DNA of 64,000 bases from Haliclona indistincta. Lineage: Eukaryota; Porifera; Demospongiae; Haplosclerida; Chalinidae. Below the pieces are notes generated by a model. That model was given only the letters and a program-made list of their open reading frames with translations, had not been told where the DNA came from and ran no database searches. The position numbers were made by a program, and so were the translations under genes. Numbering within the stretch: the first letter of the stretch is position 1; each line of letters begins with the position of its first letter. Below, one piece after another: positions 45,488-55,690 of this stretch. Location: contig OZ024786.1 in assembly GCA_964017065.1 (NCBI GenBank), positions 9,367,047-9,431,046 on the forward strand, read 5' to 3'.

Positions 45488-46154
45488 GGGAATCTGTAAA
45501 ACGCGGAATACGGAATAGCGGAATAACGGAATAGTGGAATAAAAGTGGGCGTGTAAGGTGGGCGTTGCTGATAAAAAATCAGCTGGTCAGTTCATGCTAC
45601 ACAACATGGACCATGGACTGGCGCCGTCTCGCTAGAAACTAAACCCAAGACCCTAAAAACGTTCGCCTAACAGCGCCCAGTATGGACCTAACAGCGTCCA
45701 GTATTCGCCTAACAGCGCCCAGTATTCGCCTAACGGCGACTAGTATGGACCTAACAGCGCCCAGTATTCGCCTAACAGCGTCCAGTATTCGCCTAACGGC
45801 GACTAGTATGGACCTAACAGCGCCCAGTATTCGCCTAATGGCGCCTAGTATAGACCTAACAGCGCCCAGTATTCGCCTAACAGCGCCGTTAGGCGAATAC
45901 TGGGCGCTGTTAGGTCCATACTGGGCGCTGTTAGGCGAACGTTTTTAGGGTCTTGGGTTTAGTTGCTAGCGACACTACGCCATAATGGCGCCATTCCAGT
46001 CAAATCTATGTTTTGCAGTGTCCCAGTGCATGCAGTGCGAGACTGACCAGTTGTTTACATTCATTTTTGATCAGCAACGCCCACTTTACACGCCCACTTT
46101 TATTCCGCTATTCCGTTATTCCGCTATTCCGTATTCCGCGTTTTACAGATACCC
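45488..46154. mobile_element. 667-bp Mutator-like hairpin MITE with 9-bp target duplication
   Basis: The 9-bp direct repeat GCTACATAT flanks the element (45479-45487 and 46155-46163). Both ends begin GGG(A/T)ATCTGTAAAACGCGG as inverted repeats. Complementarity continues for over 100 bp through a ggaata-rich block and gggcgtgtaa, then again around cccaagaccctaaaaacg, so almost the whole element can fold on itself. A 9-bp duplication is typical of Mutator-like (MULE) elements. No transposase is encoded. Confidence 0.85.
45660..45935. repeat. 21-bp minisatellite inside the hairpin MITE, with inverted turn
   Basis: About ten units alternating cctaacagcgcccagtattcg and cctaacagcgcccagtatgga run in one direction to about 45888, then about two units run in the opposite direction. 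Arms of unequal copy number suggest expansion after the hairpin formed. A related array is at 13575-13790. Confidence 0.9.
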
Positions 46155-46616
46155 GCTACATATCTGCGCAGAACTGATTCATGAATAGGTAATGATTGAT
46201 ATTGATAACATTGGTGTCTTTGCAGAATGACAAGAACCTTCTCTTTGCAGCGTCATATGATCTGTGAGTGGAAGGAGAACAGAGTTCGCTAAGCACGATA
46301 AACGAACATCAGTGTAGTTTGGAGCATATTGTTCATGACGGATTCCTATCACTACTACACAGTGTGCAAGATATACAATGCTTTAAAAATCATTGTATAA
46401 TTTGTTAACAACTGCACTGACAGTGACAGTATGCATGTTCTGGTCGTAGGCAGAATAGACAGTGGGTTGCGACTTAATGTGATTGTAGGATTGCAGAAGA
46501 ATCCCAATGGTTAGGTTACAGTCTGCTCCAGTGATAAACATCAATAGATCTTCTAGGATATAATCTCCGTACACTTTTACTTGCACAGCATTAACATGAT
46601 CCTCACTTAGGGAACG

Positions 46617-47126
46617 CCCATGTCAATCAGCGACTGCAGCATTTCCTTCACTGACCCATTCTGGTGGAGTAACATCAAAATATTTTGCAGTCATTGAGCC
46701 ATGGAGACATGTGTGACAATTGGTGAGCAAGGCAGCAACGGCATAGTATTTTCCTACTGGTTATAGTCGTACTTTATTGTTTGTCTTCAAATTCACATAA
46801 AAATATGTAAGGTACTGACATATTTTTCCAAATGCCCACTCAACACAAATGCGTACTGCGCTCAGAGACTTGTTGAAATTTCTTGCTGGTGTTGTGAGTT
46901 GTGCTCCACGGTATGGTGTTAAAATGTATTGGGAGATTTCCAGATCACCATAAATTACACAAGAGCGACCATTTGATCGATTAAGTGGAGTTAGCTGTTG
47001 AGAAAGCCCACTTTCAGCTAGCATGAAGGCATTGTGTCGCCTTCCTTTCATGGGGCCGAACAAGTGAGCAATTAACCCATTAGGAGTTACAACAGACCAT
47101 GAAAAATAGAAGGGTAACAATGAAAT
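46617..47126 (-). pseudogene. Harbinger (HARBI1-like) transposase C-terminal relic
   Basis: Reading leftward: VVTPNGLIAHLFGPMKGRRHNAFMLAESG, then RSCVIYGDLE, SQYILTPYRGAQLT, NFNKSLSAVRICVEWAFGKI. One in-frame stop follows at 46761-46763, then GKYYAVAALLTNCHTCLHGS and YFDVTPP to a stop near 46617. This is the C-terminal half of a PIF/Harbinger DDE transposase, with GLI.HLFGP..GRRHDA and the VE.AFG motif carrying the last acidic catalytic residue. The first catalytic Asp region is missing upstream, where sequence shared with about 55200 begins. The single nonsense change suggests fairly recent decay. Confidence 0.85.
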
Positions 47127-47566
47127 TGCTATAGATTCACTAATATACGTACCTTAAATCTATAGCAATGTGCAAAGACGCAGGCATCTATTTCTATTAT
47201 TCTCCTTTTTGGATGAACTATATTATTGGCCTACGCAACTAGACCTTGAGAAAGTCGGTTAATGCCCACGCGTGAGAGCAATAACTAATACTTGATGGCT
47301 GAGTTGGTGTAGCAGGCCAGTACTGTAAGCGTACTATTGTGACAGACAAGAACAAAATTCGATGTCGGCCCTATTTAGAAATTCTATTAACACAATTATA
47401 CTAACACGAGTACTTGACAATTTTACAACAAGCACATTTTTTTCAACAAACATAATTTTACAACAAATACATACTTATTGAATATGACTGCATTGTCATA
47501 ATTATTTTGAACACAATTTATATATCAATAGTATTTGAATGTTAACTTGATGAAGCCAATTGTAAA

Positions 47567-48105
47567 ATATGTCTCCATTTTTTGATTATCCTAAGTACTG
47601 AAAATCATTAATCATTCCAATACTGCTAAATTGTCCATTTACTGTCACCGCCTTGTTTTATTCTGTCTGTCATCTTTAACCATTCTTAAAGTTCGTGCGA
47701 AATGCCCTTAGCCATTGGACTCTTTAGGCCAAATGCTACTGTAATGATGACTATAGGTATTGGAGAAGAATGTTCATGTGTTGTGAATGCTACAATTATT
47801 TCCTGTTGCGCTGTGGTGTGTGTACGGTTGCTGTTCATACAAGTAGATACAAGCAGCTTCATGATTGTTTCCATGCAATGTTGTTGATTTTGGAATAAGC
47901 TTGATATGCATGTGCACCTGTTGTTGGTATCACATTAATTTGATTATTTTAGTTTGATGCATGTGTACTATGATAATGTCTACTTTGTCTGTCTCAAAGC
48001 CTGCAAGAATAAGGAAAACGAACGACCATTTGAGACTACGATATCTGGTCAAGTAGACATCAGGTGATCCTTAAAGAAGAATTCCCGAATCTTCCTCTGG
48101 ATGAA
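47567..48105. repeat. Dispersed repeat, copy 2
   Basis: Shorter relative of 28745-29860, in the same orientation, lacking the two extra blocks of the other copy. Confidence 0.8.
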
Positions 48106-48119
48106 CTGTTGTATACGCT

Positions 48120-48320
48120 CTAACGCTCTCAGTTGGGAGTTACTAGACTGCGGATGAGCGTGTAAGTACCAGCTCCTCACACGCTCAGCAACATAGCACG
48201 CTGTCTATTGGCATCCAGCACATCATTAGCAATGAAGAACTGTTGTAGACGCTCTGTATAGGAGGACCAGTCTCCATCCGCTGGGTTGAACTCTCCGATT
48301 GCACCCGCTATCACCGACAT
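48120..48320 (-). pseudogene. Ty3/gypsy gag N-terminal relic
   Basis: From an ATG at 48320 leftward: AGAIGEFNPADGDWSSYTER, then QQFFIANDV, RQRAMLLSV, an in-frame stop, and GAGTYTLIRSLV. GEFNP..DWSSYTERL.QFF.AN is the usual opening of gag in a common animal gypsy group, distinct from the intact element at 39.7 kb, whose gag begins differently. No protease or RT follows. Confidence 0.75.
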
Positions 48321-48419
48321 TGGTTTATCCTCGTTGCCAAAACAAGTGTCATAGAGTCAAAGTATTATTTCAACCAGCACAGAACTCATGATACAAAACA
48401 AGATCAAGGTTTAAATAGT

Positions 48420-49310
48420 AACACAAAATGTACATTACAAAACAATTAGCAAAATGTTGCATACATTATCGTGGTAGCTCTGTGGCGTTTGATCACTTGC
48501 TCACAAGTCAAGTCACTATTGAAAAAAAGTGAACTAGAGGTTATAGGATGTTGTATAGTCACATGTCCTCCATGTTGTAATTGAAAAGAATTGACTGAAC
48601 TGCACGGGTGGGTAGATGTTGCTGCAGATGAAAGTCGACCTATAAACATAGTGTGACATTATCTACAATGACCAAGTAAGGAAATGAATTAATGCAAGAA
48701 TAAGGCGGGAAAGGGAAGAGGCAGAAAAAATGAATGGAAAAGGAAGAGGCAGAAAAAGACGAATGGAAGAAAACGGCAGATGAGAAGTACATTCAAAAAA
48801 TGAGCTGGAAGAAAGCATTTGGCAGAAATCCTAAGAAGAATGGTTAGCCTGATGTGCCTGCCTATCAATGCTAAAAAGACGAATGTTGAATGAAAAGGTC
48901 CAAAAAAGGGTCAATGAAATGGGCATGATGTGTAATTTCATTACATTACATATTACAGGGCATTATTTCCGATTCCATTTCATCAGATGATAATGCCCAT
49001 TTCTACCTATCTGAAATGGGTCACTGTCCGTCCCATTCATTGTCGTCATCAGATATCAGATTCACAAATGAAATTATAATGTTAAAACATAATGCATCTT
49101 TCAGAGATTGCACTACTGAGTTTGTTCTTATACTTGTATATACTTGTATTTTTAAAAACAGTTTCATGTATATAATTGTATGTATTTCAAAATTTCTTGT
49201 GTGTATTGTATTTATTTTCCTGAACCAAACCTTATAATTTAAAAGAAATTTTCATGTATTACATAATTTTGTTATGTATTAGAAAAAATTGATTTGGCTC
49301 ATTGCAAAAA
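48420..49310. other. No gene recognised
   Basis: Includes a purine-rich stretch with a small duplication (gaatgg..aaaggaagaggcagaaaaa at about 48715-48770) and a T-rich ORF at 49016-49237 without domains. Confidence 0.4.
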
Positions 49311-49315
49311 GTGAT

Positions 49316-49475
49316 TACTTGATGAAAACAAGTTTCTCTCGTTTGCCACTATCTATGCGATTTCTTCTCTGATTCAGAATAACACCTGCTTTCGAGAACA
49401 ATCTCTCTACGGGGGCAGAACTACACGGAACGGAGAATAATTGTAAGGCAACCTTAGACAATTTGTTTCCTTTCA
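49316..49475 (-). pseudogene. hAT transposase C-terminal dimerisation relic
   Basis: Minus frame reads LSKVALQLFSVPCSSAPVER then LFSKAGVILNQRRNRI and KREKLVFIK before a stop. SSAPVERLFSxAG...RRxR is the signature of the hAT C-terminal dimerisation region. The rest of the transposase is not found nearby. Confidence 0.85.
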
Positions 49476-49479
49476 TTCA

Positions 49480-50960
49480 GCCCAAAACACAATAGGATTG
49501 ACATCAAGCCGTGGTTGATCGAAGAATGTTTGAAGCTATGTATGTTTGAAGCTTTGTAACCAATTAAAGAAAACTAAAGTATCATGGTGCAGAAGCGGTA
49601 GCACTAAATGCGCTGATGCCTTGGTGCCAGATATGTAGCCCAAAATGATAATTTATACTAGTTTATACTAGTATCAGCGCTCAGTTTTTAGCGAGCAAAG
49701 TAGACAAACAGCAGACAGACAACATGACAATGTGAACGTATTAAAAAAATAATTGTACAAACAATAATATGCTTTCTTACGTCAAGAGAAATCCATGTTT
49801 TCAAATCTTCTGACCCCACCCACTCCTTAAAATCCTTCATTTTCCTGATCTGATTACTTCTTGTTACAGTTGAACTTGTGGGTGCTTAAAAAAATGCACC
49901 AGTCAATTAAAGTTGGAGGAGACAAATTTGGCTAATGATGTAAGGATACTTAGCTCCTTCAGAAGCCCCTTACTTGCATTCTACATATGTGGGCATTGTG
50001 ACTTACAGGTAGAAGTTGAATAAGGAATGCCGCCTGCATTGAACTTCAAGAAGAGTGCATTCACAGAGAAAAGATGGTGAAACTGAAAGAAAAAGCAACC
50101 TAGGTAACAAATGACTTCGCTACTAAAGTAAAGTTGCCGCTCATATATGTTCCATTTCCAGCTCTGCCCCTACTAACATGAGCCCCCTGTCCCTACTATT
50201 ATGACAGCATTATTTAGAGCTTCATCCATACCTGATTGGCGTCCGTAGCTATGTTCGAACAGTTATTCCAAGTCTTGTGCAAATTCGTCTACACGCTCAT
50301 GATTCTGCTGCTTGCGCCTCATTAACTGTGCAGAAACTAAAGCTTCATGAGAATAACCTGTTATGAAAATTATCAGTAATAAAGGTCATTGATCAGGTTG
50401 TTTATGATGTTCTTTGTTGTACACCATTGTAACTTTGTTGGAGCTGAGTTATTTTGTTCAGTGTCGGGTGTAAAACCATTGCTGGGTGTCAGCTAAAAAT
50501 AAACTTAATTGAGCTTCCGGTCATCACTCAGTAACATCACTCCTCTTAGTATCACTGTCCACTGTAGCACTTTCTTCCACTGTAACATGCCCTCTTGTAT
50601 TTCTTTTATTTTAGACTATATTGTTAAAATAATTATTATTCATATAACACGCATGAACTGAATTCCGCGTCATGTCTTCCTTTTCTGGTAATGATTTATT
50701 TCTTGAAAGTTGGGCAAGAGTTATGCATATGTTCCACTTTCCAAATGAGTGACTGCACACTTTATTATGTTTATAATGCATGCACATGCATAGTCACCTG
50801 CTTTTAGATATCAGTTTGATGTGGTTGCAAGGTCCACTTGTGACCACAAAATGGTGCACAAAAACTATATAGATGTCTTGTTCAGCGATTATGTTGTACT
50901 TTATGGCTTTTCCATCATTGAAGGCTAGTGTGCAGTCATTTGTCTTGCTTTGATTGTGTA
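49480..50960. other. No gene recognised
   Basis: Noncoding. The minus frame at 50794-51054 (CPCAIVDKAKVFDCLLLSG) overlaps the decayed tail of the Harbinger-like gene and may be a frame-shifted remnant of it. Confidence 0.4.
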
Positions 50961-50972
50961 CTTCATTTGTGT

Positions 50973-52087
50973 TCACAACTCCAGACAGGAGCAAACAATC
51001 AAACACTTTAGCTTTATCAACAATTGCACATGGACAGACTTTGCATCTAACCAAACAAGGTCAAGTGTGGTCAGCCGATCACTGAACCTCTCAATCACAT
51101 CATCTACAACCTCTTATGGATAGGTAATGCATTAGAAAAAGAATTAATAATAACTTACCCTGTGATTCGGTTCTCCCAAACAAAGGGCAGAGGTCATACC
51201 GCCTGCTTGGGTAGCTTAACCTGCGTAGAAGAATCAGAAGAGCCTCCATCCCTGTAGTTTTAGTTTCCTGGCCACACCGATAAATCTCTGGAATGCTAAG
51301 AGCTGTTAACAATCGATGTACATTGGCCTTCTCATATCTGTGATGAATGAATCAGTTGATGCCATCATTCAACCACGGCATACCTAAACAGTCGTTCACA
51401 CTCACATTTTGATACGTATCATATAACTGTTCTCTCGATGGAAAAAGAGAATTTCTGTCTCGTCATCAGAGCTGTGAAGATTCACTGCTGTCATCGTACA
51501 GTATTGCCTGTACAACCTCACACAACTCGCGCCTGCATTATACGTACTTCAGTTGACAAAATACACGAAAAGATGAATACACAAAGGATGAACAGGAGTA
51601 TTGCTATGTATCACCTACAGAAAAACATGAAAATTATTCCCTTTATCCCTGTCCAGAGTTTGAATCTCTTCATCCCTGTCAAGTATTTGAATCTCTTCAT
51701 CCCTGTCAAGTATTTGAATCTCTTCATCCCTGTCAAGTATTTGAATTTCTTCATCCCTGTCAAGTATTTGAATGTCTTCATCCCTGTCAAGTATTTGAAT
51801 CTCTTCATCCCTGTCAAGTATTTGAATCTCTTCATCCCTGTCAAGTATTTGAATTTCTTCATCCGTCTCTGTTTTGAAAGCTAAGAAGTCCCGTTGTTGT
51901 TGCAACAGCAATAGCACTTGATCTAGTTTTTCTAGTGACGCTGCTTGCTATAAAAACAACTGCTAGCTTATCTTACACTCAACATCAAAGTACTTACCGC
52001 CATACTATGTCCACTCGAGTTACTTTGAAGTGGTACCGCTGGTGGTGGCTGGCTTCCCGAGCCCGCGTGGTAACCGTAATACGCCAT
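50973..52087 (-). CDS. Harbinger-like gene with minisatellite exon, apparently truncated
   Basis: Exon 1 (52087-51998) encodes 30 residues (MAYYGYHAGSGSQPPP...) and ends at GTAAGT. A 50-bp intron follows, then exon 2 (from 51947) in phase: coiled-coil SLEKLDQVLLLLQQQRDFLAF, leading into 9-residue repeats of the DEEIQILDR type. After an unresolved junction, exon 3 (about 51508-51406) reads SSDDETEILFFHRENSYMIR. Exon 4 (51337-51159) reads YEKANVHRLLTALSIPEIYR, GMEALLILLRRLSYPSRRYD. Exon 5 (51112-50973) reads EVVDDVIERFSDRLTTLDLVWLD and then stops. Exons 3-4 and 4-5 join in phase. Exons 3-5 match the region upstream of the DDE domain in Harbinger/ALP1-like transposases (LxIPxxxR..G.EAL.ILL.RL.YP.R..D). 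The DDE domain itself is missing. Either a decayed transposon or a shortened derived gene. Exon 1-2 could belong to another gene. Confidence 0.55.
51645..51868. repeat. 27-bp minisatellite, about 8 copies, in an open frame
   Basis: The unit ctcttcatccctgtcaagta + tttgaat repeats 8 times. Changes between copies are few and mostly keep the minus-frame 9-residue DEEIQILDR repeat (one copy DEDIQILDR, the last DEEIQTLDR). It lies in exon 2 of the Harbinger-like gene. A second frame is also open because of the 27-bp period. Confidence 0.93.
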
Positions 52088-52328
52088 CTTCAAGACCTTC
52101 TCGAACACGTGCTTAACCAAACTTATAATTGTACATGACTAACTCCGCCTTTTAAAAATTAGCTTCACGTTTGTTTATTACTCATGAGAACGTGCCAGTG
52201 CTAGTACGTACAATGAATGTATCCGTGAGCGTACAATGAATGTATCTGTACAATAGCCCGTTCGTTTTATAAACACGGGAACCGTCACTATTGTCCATTA
52301 GGAGTGTTATTGCTGCAGTTATAGAGTA

Positions 52329-52814
52329 CCGTAAATCCTTAAATAGAAGCCCCCCTCAAATAGACGCCGGTCTTAAATTGACGCCGGGGGTAAAACTCCG
52401 TCTTAAATTGACGCCTGGGCGTGGTTCGCACGTGTGCAGGACAACGCCCAAGCACATGGCCATGGCTGCACGTAGAAGCTACGACGTGGCATTTAAGCTG
52501 AAAGCTGTTGCTGCTGCGGAGACAAGTAGCAAGCGGGTCGCTTCTCATCAGTTTAAAGTTGACGGAAAACGAGTCCAGATCGGTGGGGTGGGGTGGGGAG
52601 TCCAGATCGTCTTATAAACGTGATGGCCTCTGATAACACTGGAGAAAGAGACTCGCGATCGTGACAATGCTGACGTGGGTGCAGCCATGGTTGGGGTGTG
52701 GCTACATACCGTACGATCGCTATTATATAAATAAACGCCAGTCTTATTTAGACGCCTCCCTCAAACCCTTGCTTAAGAAATAGACGCCCCCGGCTTCTTT
52801 TTAAGGATTTACGG
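52329..52814. mobile_element. 486-bp Pogo/Tigger-type MITE with TA duplication
   Basis: The left end CCGTAAATCCTTAAATAGAAGC and right end (reverse complement) CCGTAAATCCTTAAAAAGAAGCC are inverted repeats, flanked by TA at 52327-52328 and 52815-52816. Sub-terminal repeats of the tagacgcc/ttgacgccgg type occur on both sides. The interior holds the start of a Tigger-like transposase (separate entry), which identifies the parent family. Confidence 0.88.
52456..52617 (+). pseudogene. Tigger/Pogo transposase N-terminal fragment
   Basis: MAMAARRSYDVAFKLKAVAA then SSKRVASHQFKVDGKRV. RRSYDxxFKLKAVxxAE..S.R.AARQF.VD is the first helix-turn-helix of CENP-B/Tigger-like transposases. After about 45 residues the sequence becomes GTGGG repeats and the frame ends. 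The second HTH and the DDE domain are deleted, as expected in a MITE. Confidence 0.75.
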
Positions 52815-52929
52815 TATTTACATGGCTTGTGAGCAGCACTGCATGTGCAGAGGTACAACAGGACAATTAAGAACAGTGTCGAACCTAGCATACCTGCACA
52901 GAAACACTGTCAACTGCTTTCTAGATCTT

Positions 52930-53105
52930 TACAGTTTTGATGTTTTTTAGCCATCTAGGATAGGTAGTAAAGTCAGATGTGTTATTTACTATACGAAATA
53001 TAAGGCGAGATTAAACCAAAACCTCCATGTCCACAGAGACAAAGTCAGAGAATGTGTTGGTAGCCTGAGTGTAATTTCACACATTGACGCCATTGCTAGT
53101 TTTCG
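52930..53105. repeat. Duplicated 3' flank of the small membrane gene
   Basis: About 150 bp (gtcagatgtgttatttact ... ttcacacattgacgccattgctag) recurs at about 54095-54255 in the same orientation with about 15% difference. It directly follows the stop of the gene at 53115-53427. Confidence 0.8.
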
Positions 53106-53114
53106 TGTCTGCAG

Positions 53115-53427
53115 TTAAACAGGTGCTGGGACCCTTTCTTTGACATCAACGAGAAGTCTTTTTAGGTCAGCTATTTCTTTTTTTAATTTACTTAGTTGTT
53201 GTTTCTGTTCCTCATTTTTGATCCTGATAGTTGTGTAGCTACTTTGGTCTTTTTAAGCAAGGTAAATATTTATTTCTGAGGCTTACGACCACCCATATGG
53301 TTAGTACTCCCAGCATTCCTGCAGAATAGACTCCTAGTGCACCGAAGACGCTAGCGATAAGGTAGATGAAGTAGTAATCAGACGAATATAGTACCGCCGT
53401 TGCCAGAACGGTGCAGTTTTCGGCCAT
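53115..53427 (-). CDS. Small two-exon membrane protein with a C-terminal coiled coil (78 residues)
   Basis: Exon 1 (53427-53287) encodes 47 residues: a short N-terminus, then hydrophobic YYFIYLIASVFGALGVYS and GMLGVLTIWVV, enough for one or two membrane helices. The donor is GTAAGC. A 76-bp intron leads to AG at 53211-53212 and exon 2 (53210-53115) with EQKQQLSKLKKEIADLKRLL, a clear amphipathic coiled coil, ending VKERVPAPV and a stop. Phases match (0). A nearer upstream AG would put the frame into a stop. The size and layout suit a small membrane-anchored adaptor, perhaps of ER or mitochondria (inference). No orthologue recognised. It is divergently arranged with the frame starting at 53477. 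Confidence 0.6.
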
Positions 53428-53476
53428 CTTCAAAGTCTGCACTGACTAAGGACAATCGGTTCCATGGTCATCTAAG
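53428..53476. promoter_or_regulatory. Putative bidirectional promoter between two small genes
   Basis: Only 49 bp separate two outward-facing ATGs, each in an aagATGGCSG-type context (53427 minus, 53477 plus). Both 5' untranslated regions must be very short, or the promoters overlap. No TATA box. Confidence 0.4.
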
Positions 53477-53720
53477 ATGGCGGAGGAGTCGGCTGAGCCC
53501 AAAAAGAAGTCTGAGATTGTGGACGCTCTCGCTATAGTTGGTGGTACCATCTCATTGTGTCGATGAGAGGTCCAGGTCGCCCCAAAAGAACGCTAAACTG
53601 GACGACGTCACCTTCAGCGACTTGACCTTTTCGAAACAATTTTCATTTTTGATCCGGGACAGATCTGTCTTGACCCAGCCTGCGGAAATTGCTCATACTT
53701 ATTTGCCACCAAACATTTGA
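53477..53720 (+). pseudogene. Small gene, frameshifted or misassembled (about 81 codons)
   Basis: The ATG at 53477 opens MAEESAEPKKKSEIVDALAI then VGGTISLC and stops at 53564. One frame over, RSRSPQKNAKLDDVTFSDLT, FSFLIRDRSVLTQPAEIAHT continues to a stop at 53718. Both halves look coding and non-repetitive, and they would join with a single-base shift near 53555. This could be a sequencing error, a recent frameshift, or a missed small intron (gtaccatctcattgtg is too short). Unknown function. Confidence 0.45.
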
Positions 53721-53787
53721 TCAGGTGGCTCCTCATGAAATTCGCTTACCTTTTGCAATGTGCAGGGTCTCGGCCAGCAGCTAGCTC

Positions 53788-53874
53788 TATAGCCACTGCT
53801 CTATAGCTCTATAGCTATAGCTCTATAGCTCTATAGCTCTATAGCTATAGCTCTATAGCTCTATAGCTCTATAG
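53788..53874. repeat. Microsatellite-like (gctctata)n run
   Basis: Alternating tagctctatagctctatag and tagctatag units, about 85 bp, self-complementary because agctctatag and ctatagct overlap. No function visible. Confidence 0.9.
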
Positions 53875-54094
53875 CAACAAGCCACATGATATCTTGTCAT
53901 GCTGCCTCTCCATGTCCATAGCAACAAACTTTAAGGTATCTTGAGGCTTCAGAAAGGAGCATATTTGCTGTTTTGTATTTAAGAACATGGAGAAAGTTGC
54001 CTTGTTGGTATTAGGGAAAGTTCTACATGGTCTACTTGGTTCTTTGAACTCAGAAAGAACAGGTAACAGGCAGTGAATATATAAGTAACGCAAA

Positions 54095-54255
54095 TAATTT
54101 AAGTCACATGTGTCATTTACTGTATGAAATATAAGGCTAGATAGGCCAAACCTCCATGTCCACAGAAAGACAAAGTCAGAGAATGTGTGGTAGGAAGTAC
54201 GACATGTTGATAGCCTGATTGTAATTTCACACATTGATGACGTTGCTAGTTCATG
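54095..54255. repeat. Second copy of the 52930-53105 segment
   Basis: Same orientation, diverged. The open minus frame across 53869-54234 partly reads through this copy and is probably not a gene. Confidence 0.75.
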
Positions 54256-54259
54256 TAAG

Positions 54260-54830
54260 CTTGTTCTTCAATCATACGAATGTCTGATCCCTTATCCGAA
54301 AAGTCACTCTTAAATTGTTTTGTAATTTCTATATAAATAAAGCATGCAACCATGTTGCATAAGATGTCGGTAAACCTGGAGTTAGTTGATGTTCCTACCG
54401 CTGTTCGCTGGGATCTCTCTCTTAGTCTCTCGCCTGTTTATGGTTCCCTATGAAGCAACCGTTTTGTGGCACGATTTCGACACTGTTATTGTTGTTCAAT
54501 CAATTTGCCAGGAACCGAGGATAAATAACTTACTAGTACAACTCAAGTCACTTTTGTAGTATTGAAATTTTCCAGAAGAAGTCAAGATAGATGTGAGTGA
54601 TTTTTTAATCCCTTCTCCGTAGTAAGAGAGGCATAATGCCAGCAGGGCATCAACTGCTATGCATGAGAGTGAAGAATCTGGTAGCATCAATAACTAATCA
54701 CCACCAGAAGCATCAAACAATTGTTTGTAGCTGCTAGTGTCGGAAAGCATAGGAATGAATTCTTTGTTAATCAGTGGAGAATTTGTAAACCAATGTTCGC
54801 TTAGGAGGTGACCTTGTTGAAGACGCCCTT
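54260..54830. other. No gene recognised
   Basis: A minus ORF at 54496-54690 has no domain. Confidence 0.4.
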
Positions 54831-54834
54831 CATG

Positions 54835-55260
54835 TCTTTAACCCCTTGGTTTGAATACTCACTTCCTATCCTGCTCTCCTGATATCTCTTCCCTAAATGA
54901 TCCACAACTATGTTCACAACGTTGCTTCTCCACATCAACTTGCGGCTTTAGAGAAAATGCAGGAACGCTAGTCGTGTTAGGGAACTTGGACATGCTTGGC
55001 ATGCTTGGGAACTTGGTTGTTGTCTCTTGAACTGTTAGCTAAATTGACGTTTTATGGCTTACTATCAATTAGTCTACATTTTTGATCCAGCAGGACCTCT
55101 TTTCTATGTTGTCGTCATCAGTCATTGATAAATCAGACTTTACATGAGTACCATTAAGTTAGCATGCTGGGAGATGGCGTGATAGGCAGTCTAGGTTCGT
55201 TTATGCGCAAAGACGCAGGCATCCATTTGTATTATTCTTCTTGTTGGATGAACTACGAAC
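54835..55260. repeat. Mosaic of dispersed repeat pieces
   Basis: 54835-55045 matches 34780-34985 (ccccttggtttraatactcac). 55068-55200 matches the end of the 711-bp repeat (39590-39718 / 45165-45300). 55200-55252 matches 47165-47220 (caaagacgcaggcatc). The junctions lie next to one another, so this is either one composite element or a string of truncated copies. Confidence 0.8.
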
Positions 55261-55264
55261 TATA

Positions 55265-55690
55265 TGAACCATTTATTTTCTTCTAGTGAAAACGCTCATT
55301 TATTCTGAATTGGAATTGTCAACTGTATGAGCAGTGGCTGATTTACAGGAGATATCAGCATCGATCTGTTCTGGTGGTCGGCTGAGATCAGCTGGCCTTA
55401 AATTTCGCAGGTGCATGAACTTTTGTTGAGATCACTAGTGGCTGAAGATATTGGTGGTGTTTCGGCTGTTTGAGGAAGCTGGTGCTGTCATAGTGCAGAA
55501 GAAATTTTCAACAGTCTCGGCATGTAAAAATTCGGCAAGATTAACTGTTCTCTGTTTTGGACGCTTCCTTCTTCATTGGGAGAGAATCAAAAGTAAATTC
55601 AATCAGTTGATGATGAGTATTTCTTACTGACCAGCTCGGACTAAGGTAACTCTGATGAACCCATGTGCCCGTAATGTGATTACGGTAAGT
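55265..55690. repeat. Dispersed repeat, copy without MITE
   Basis: Matches 61240-61590 and resumes at 61780 (gaattggaattgtcaactgta ... gatgaacccatgtgcccgt). This copy shows the empty site of the small MITE at 61587-61780. Confidence 0.85.

Noticed and set aside
51611..51862. Alternative MKRFKYLTG repeat frame on the minus strand
   Set aside because: A second open frame of the 27-bp repeat. Only the DEEIQILDR frame is continuous with the upstream coiled-coil exon and its splice site.
53869..54234. 121-codon minus ORF next to the small gene pair
   Set aside because: It runs through the duplicated noncoding segment at 54095-54255 and the edge of a microsatellite, with no domain.
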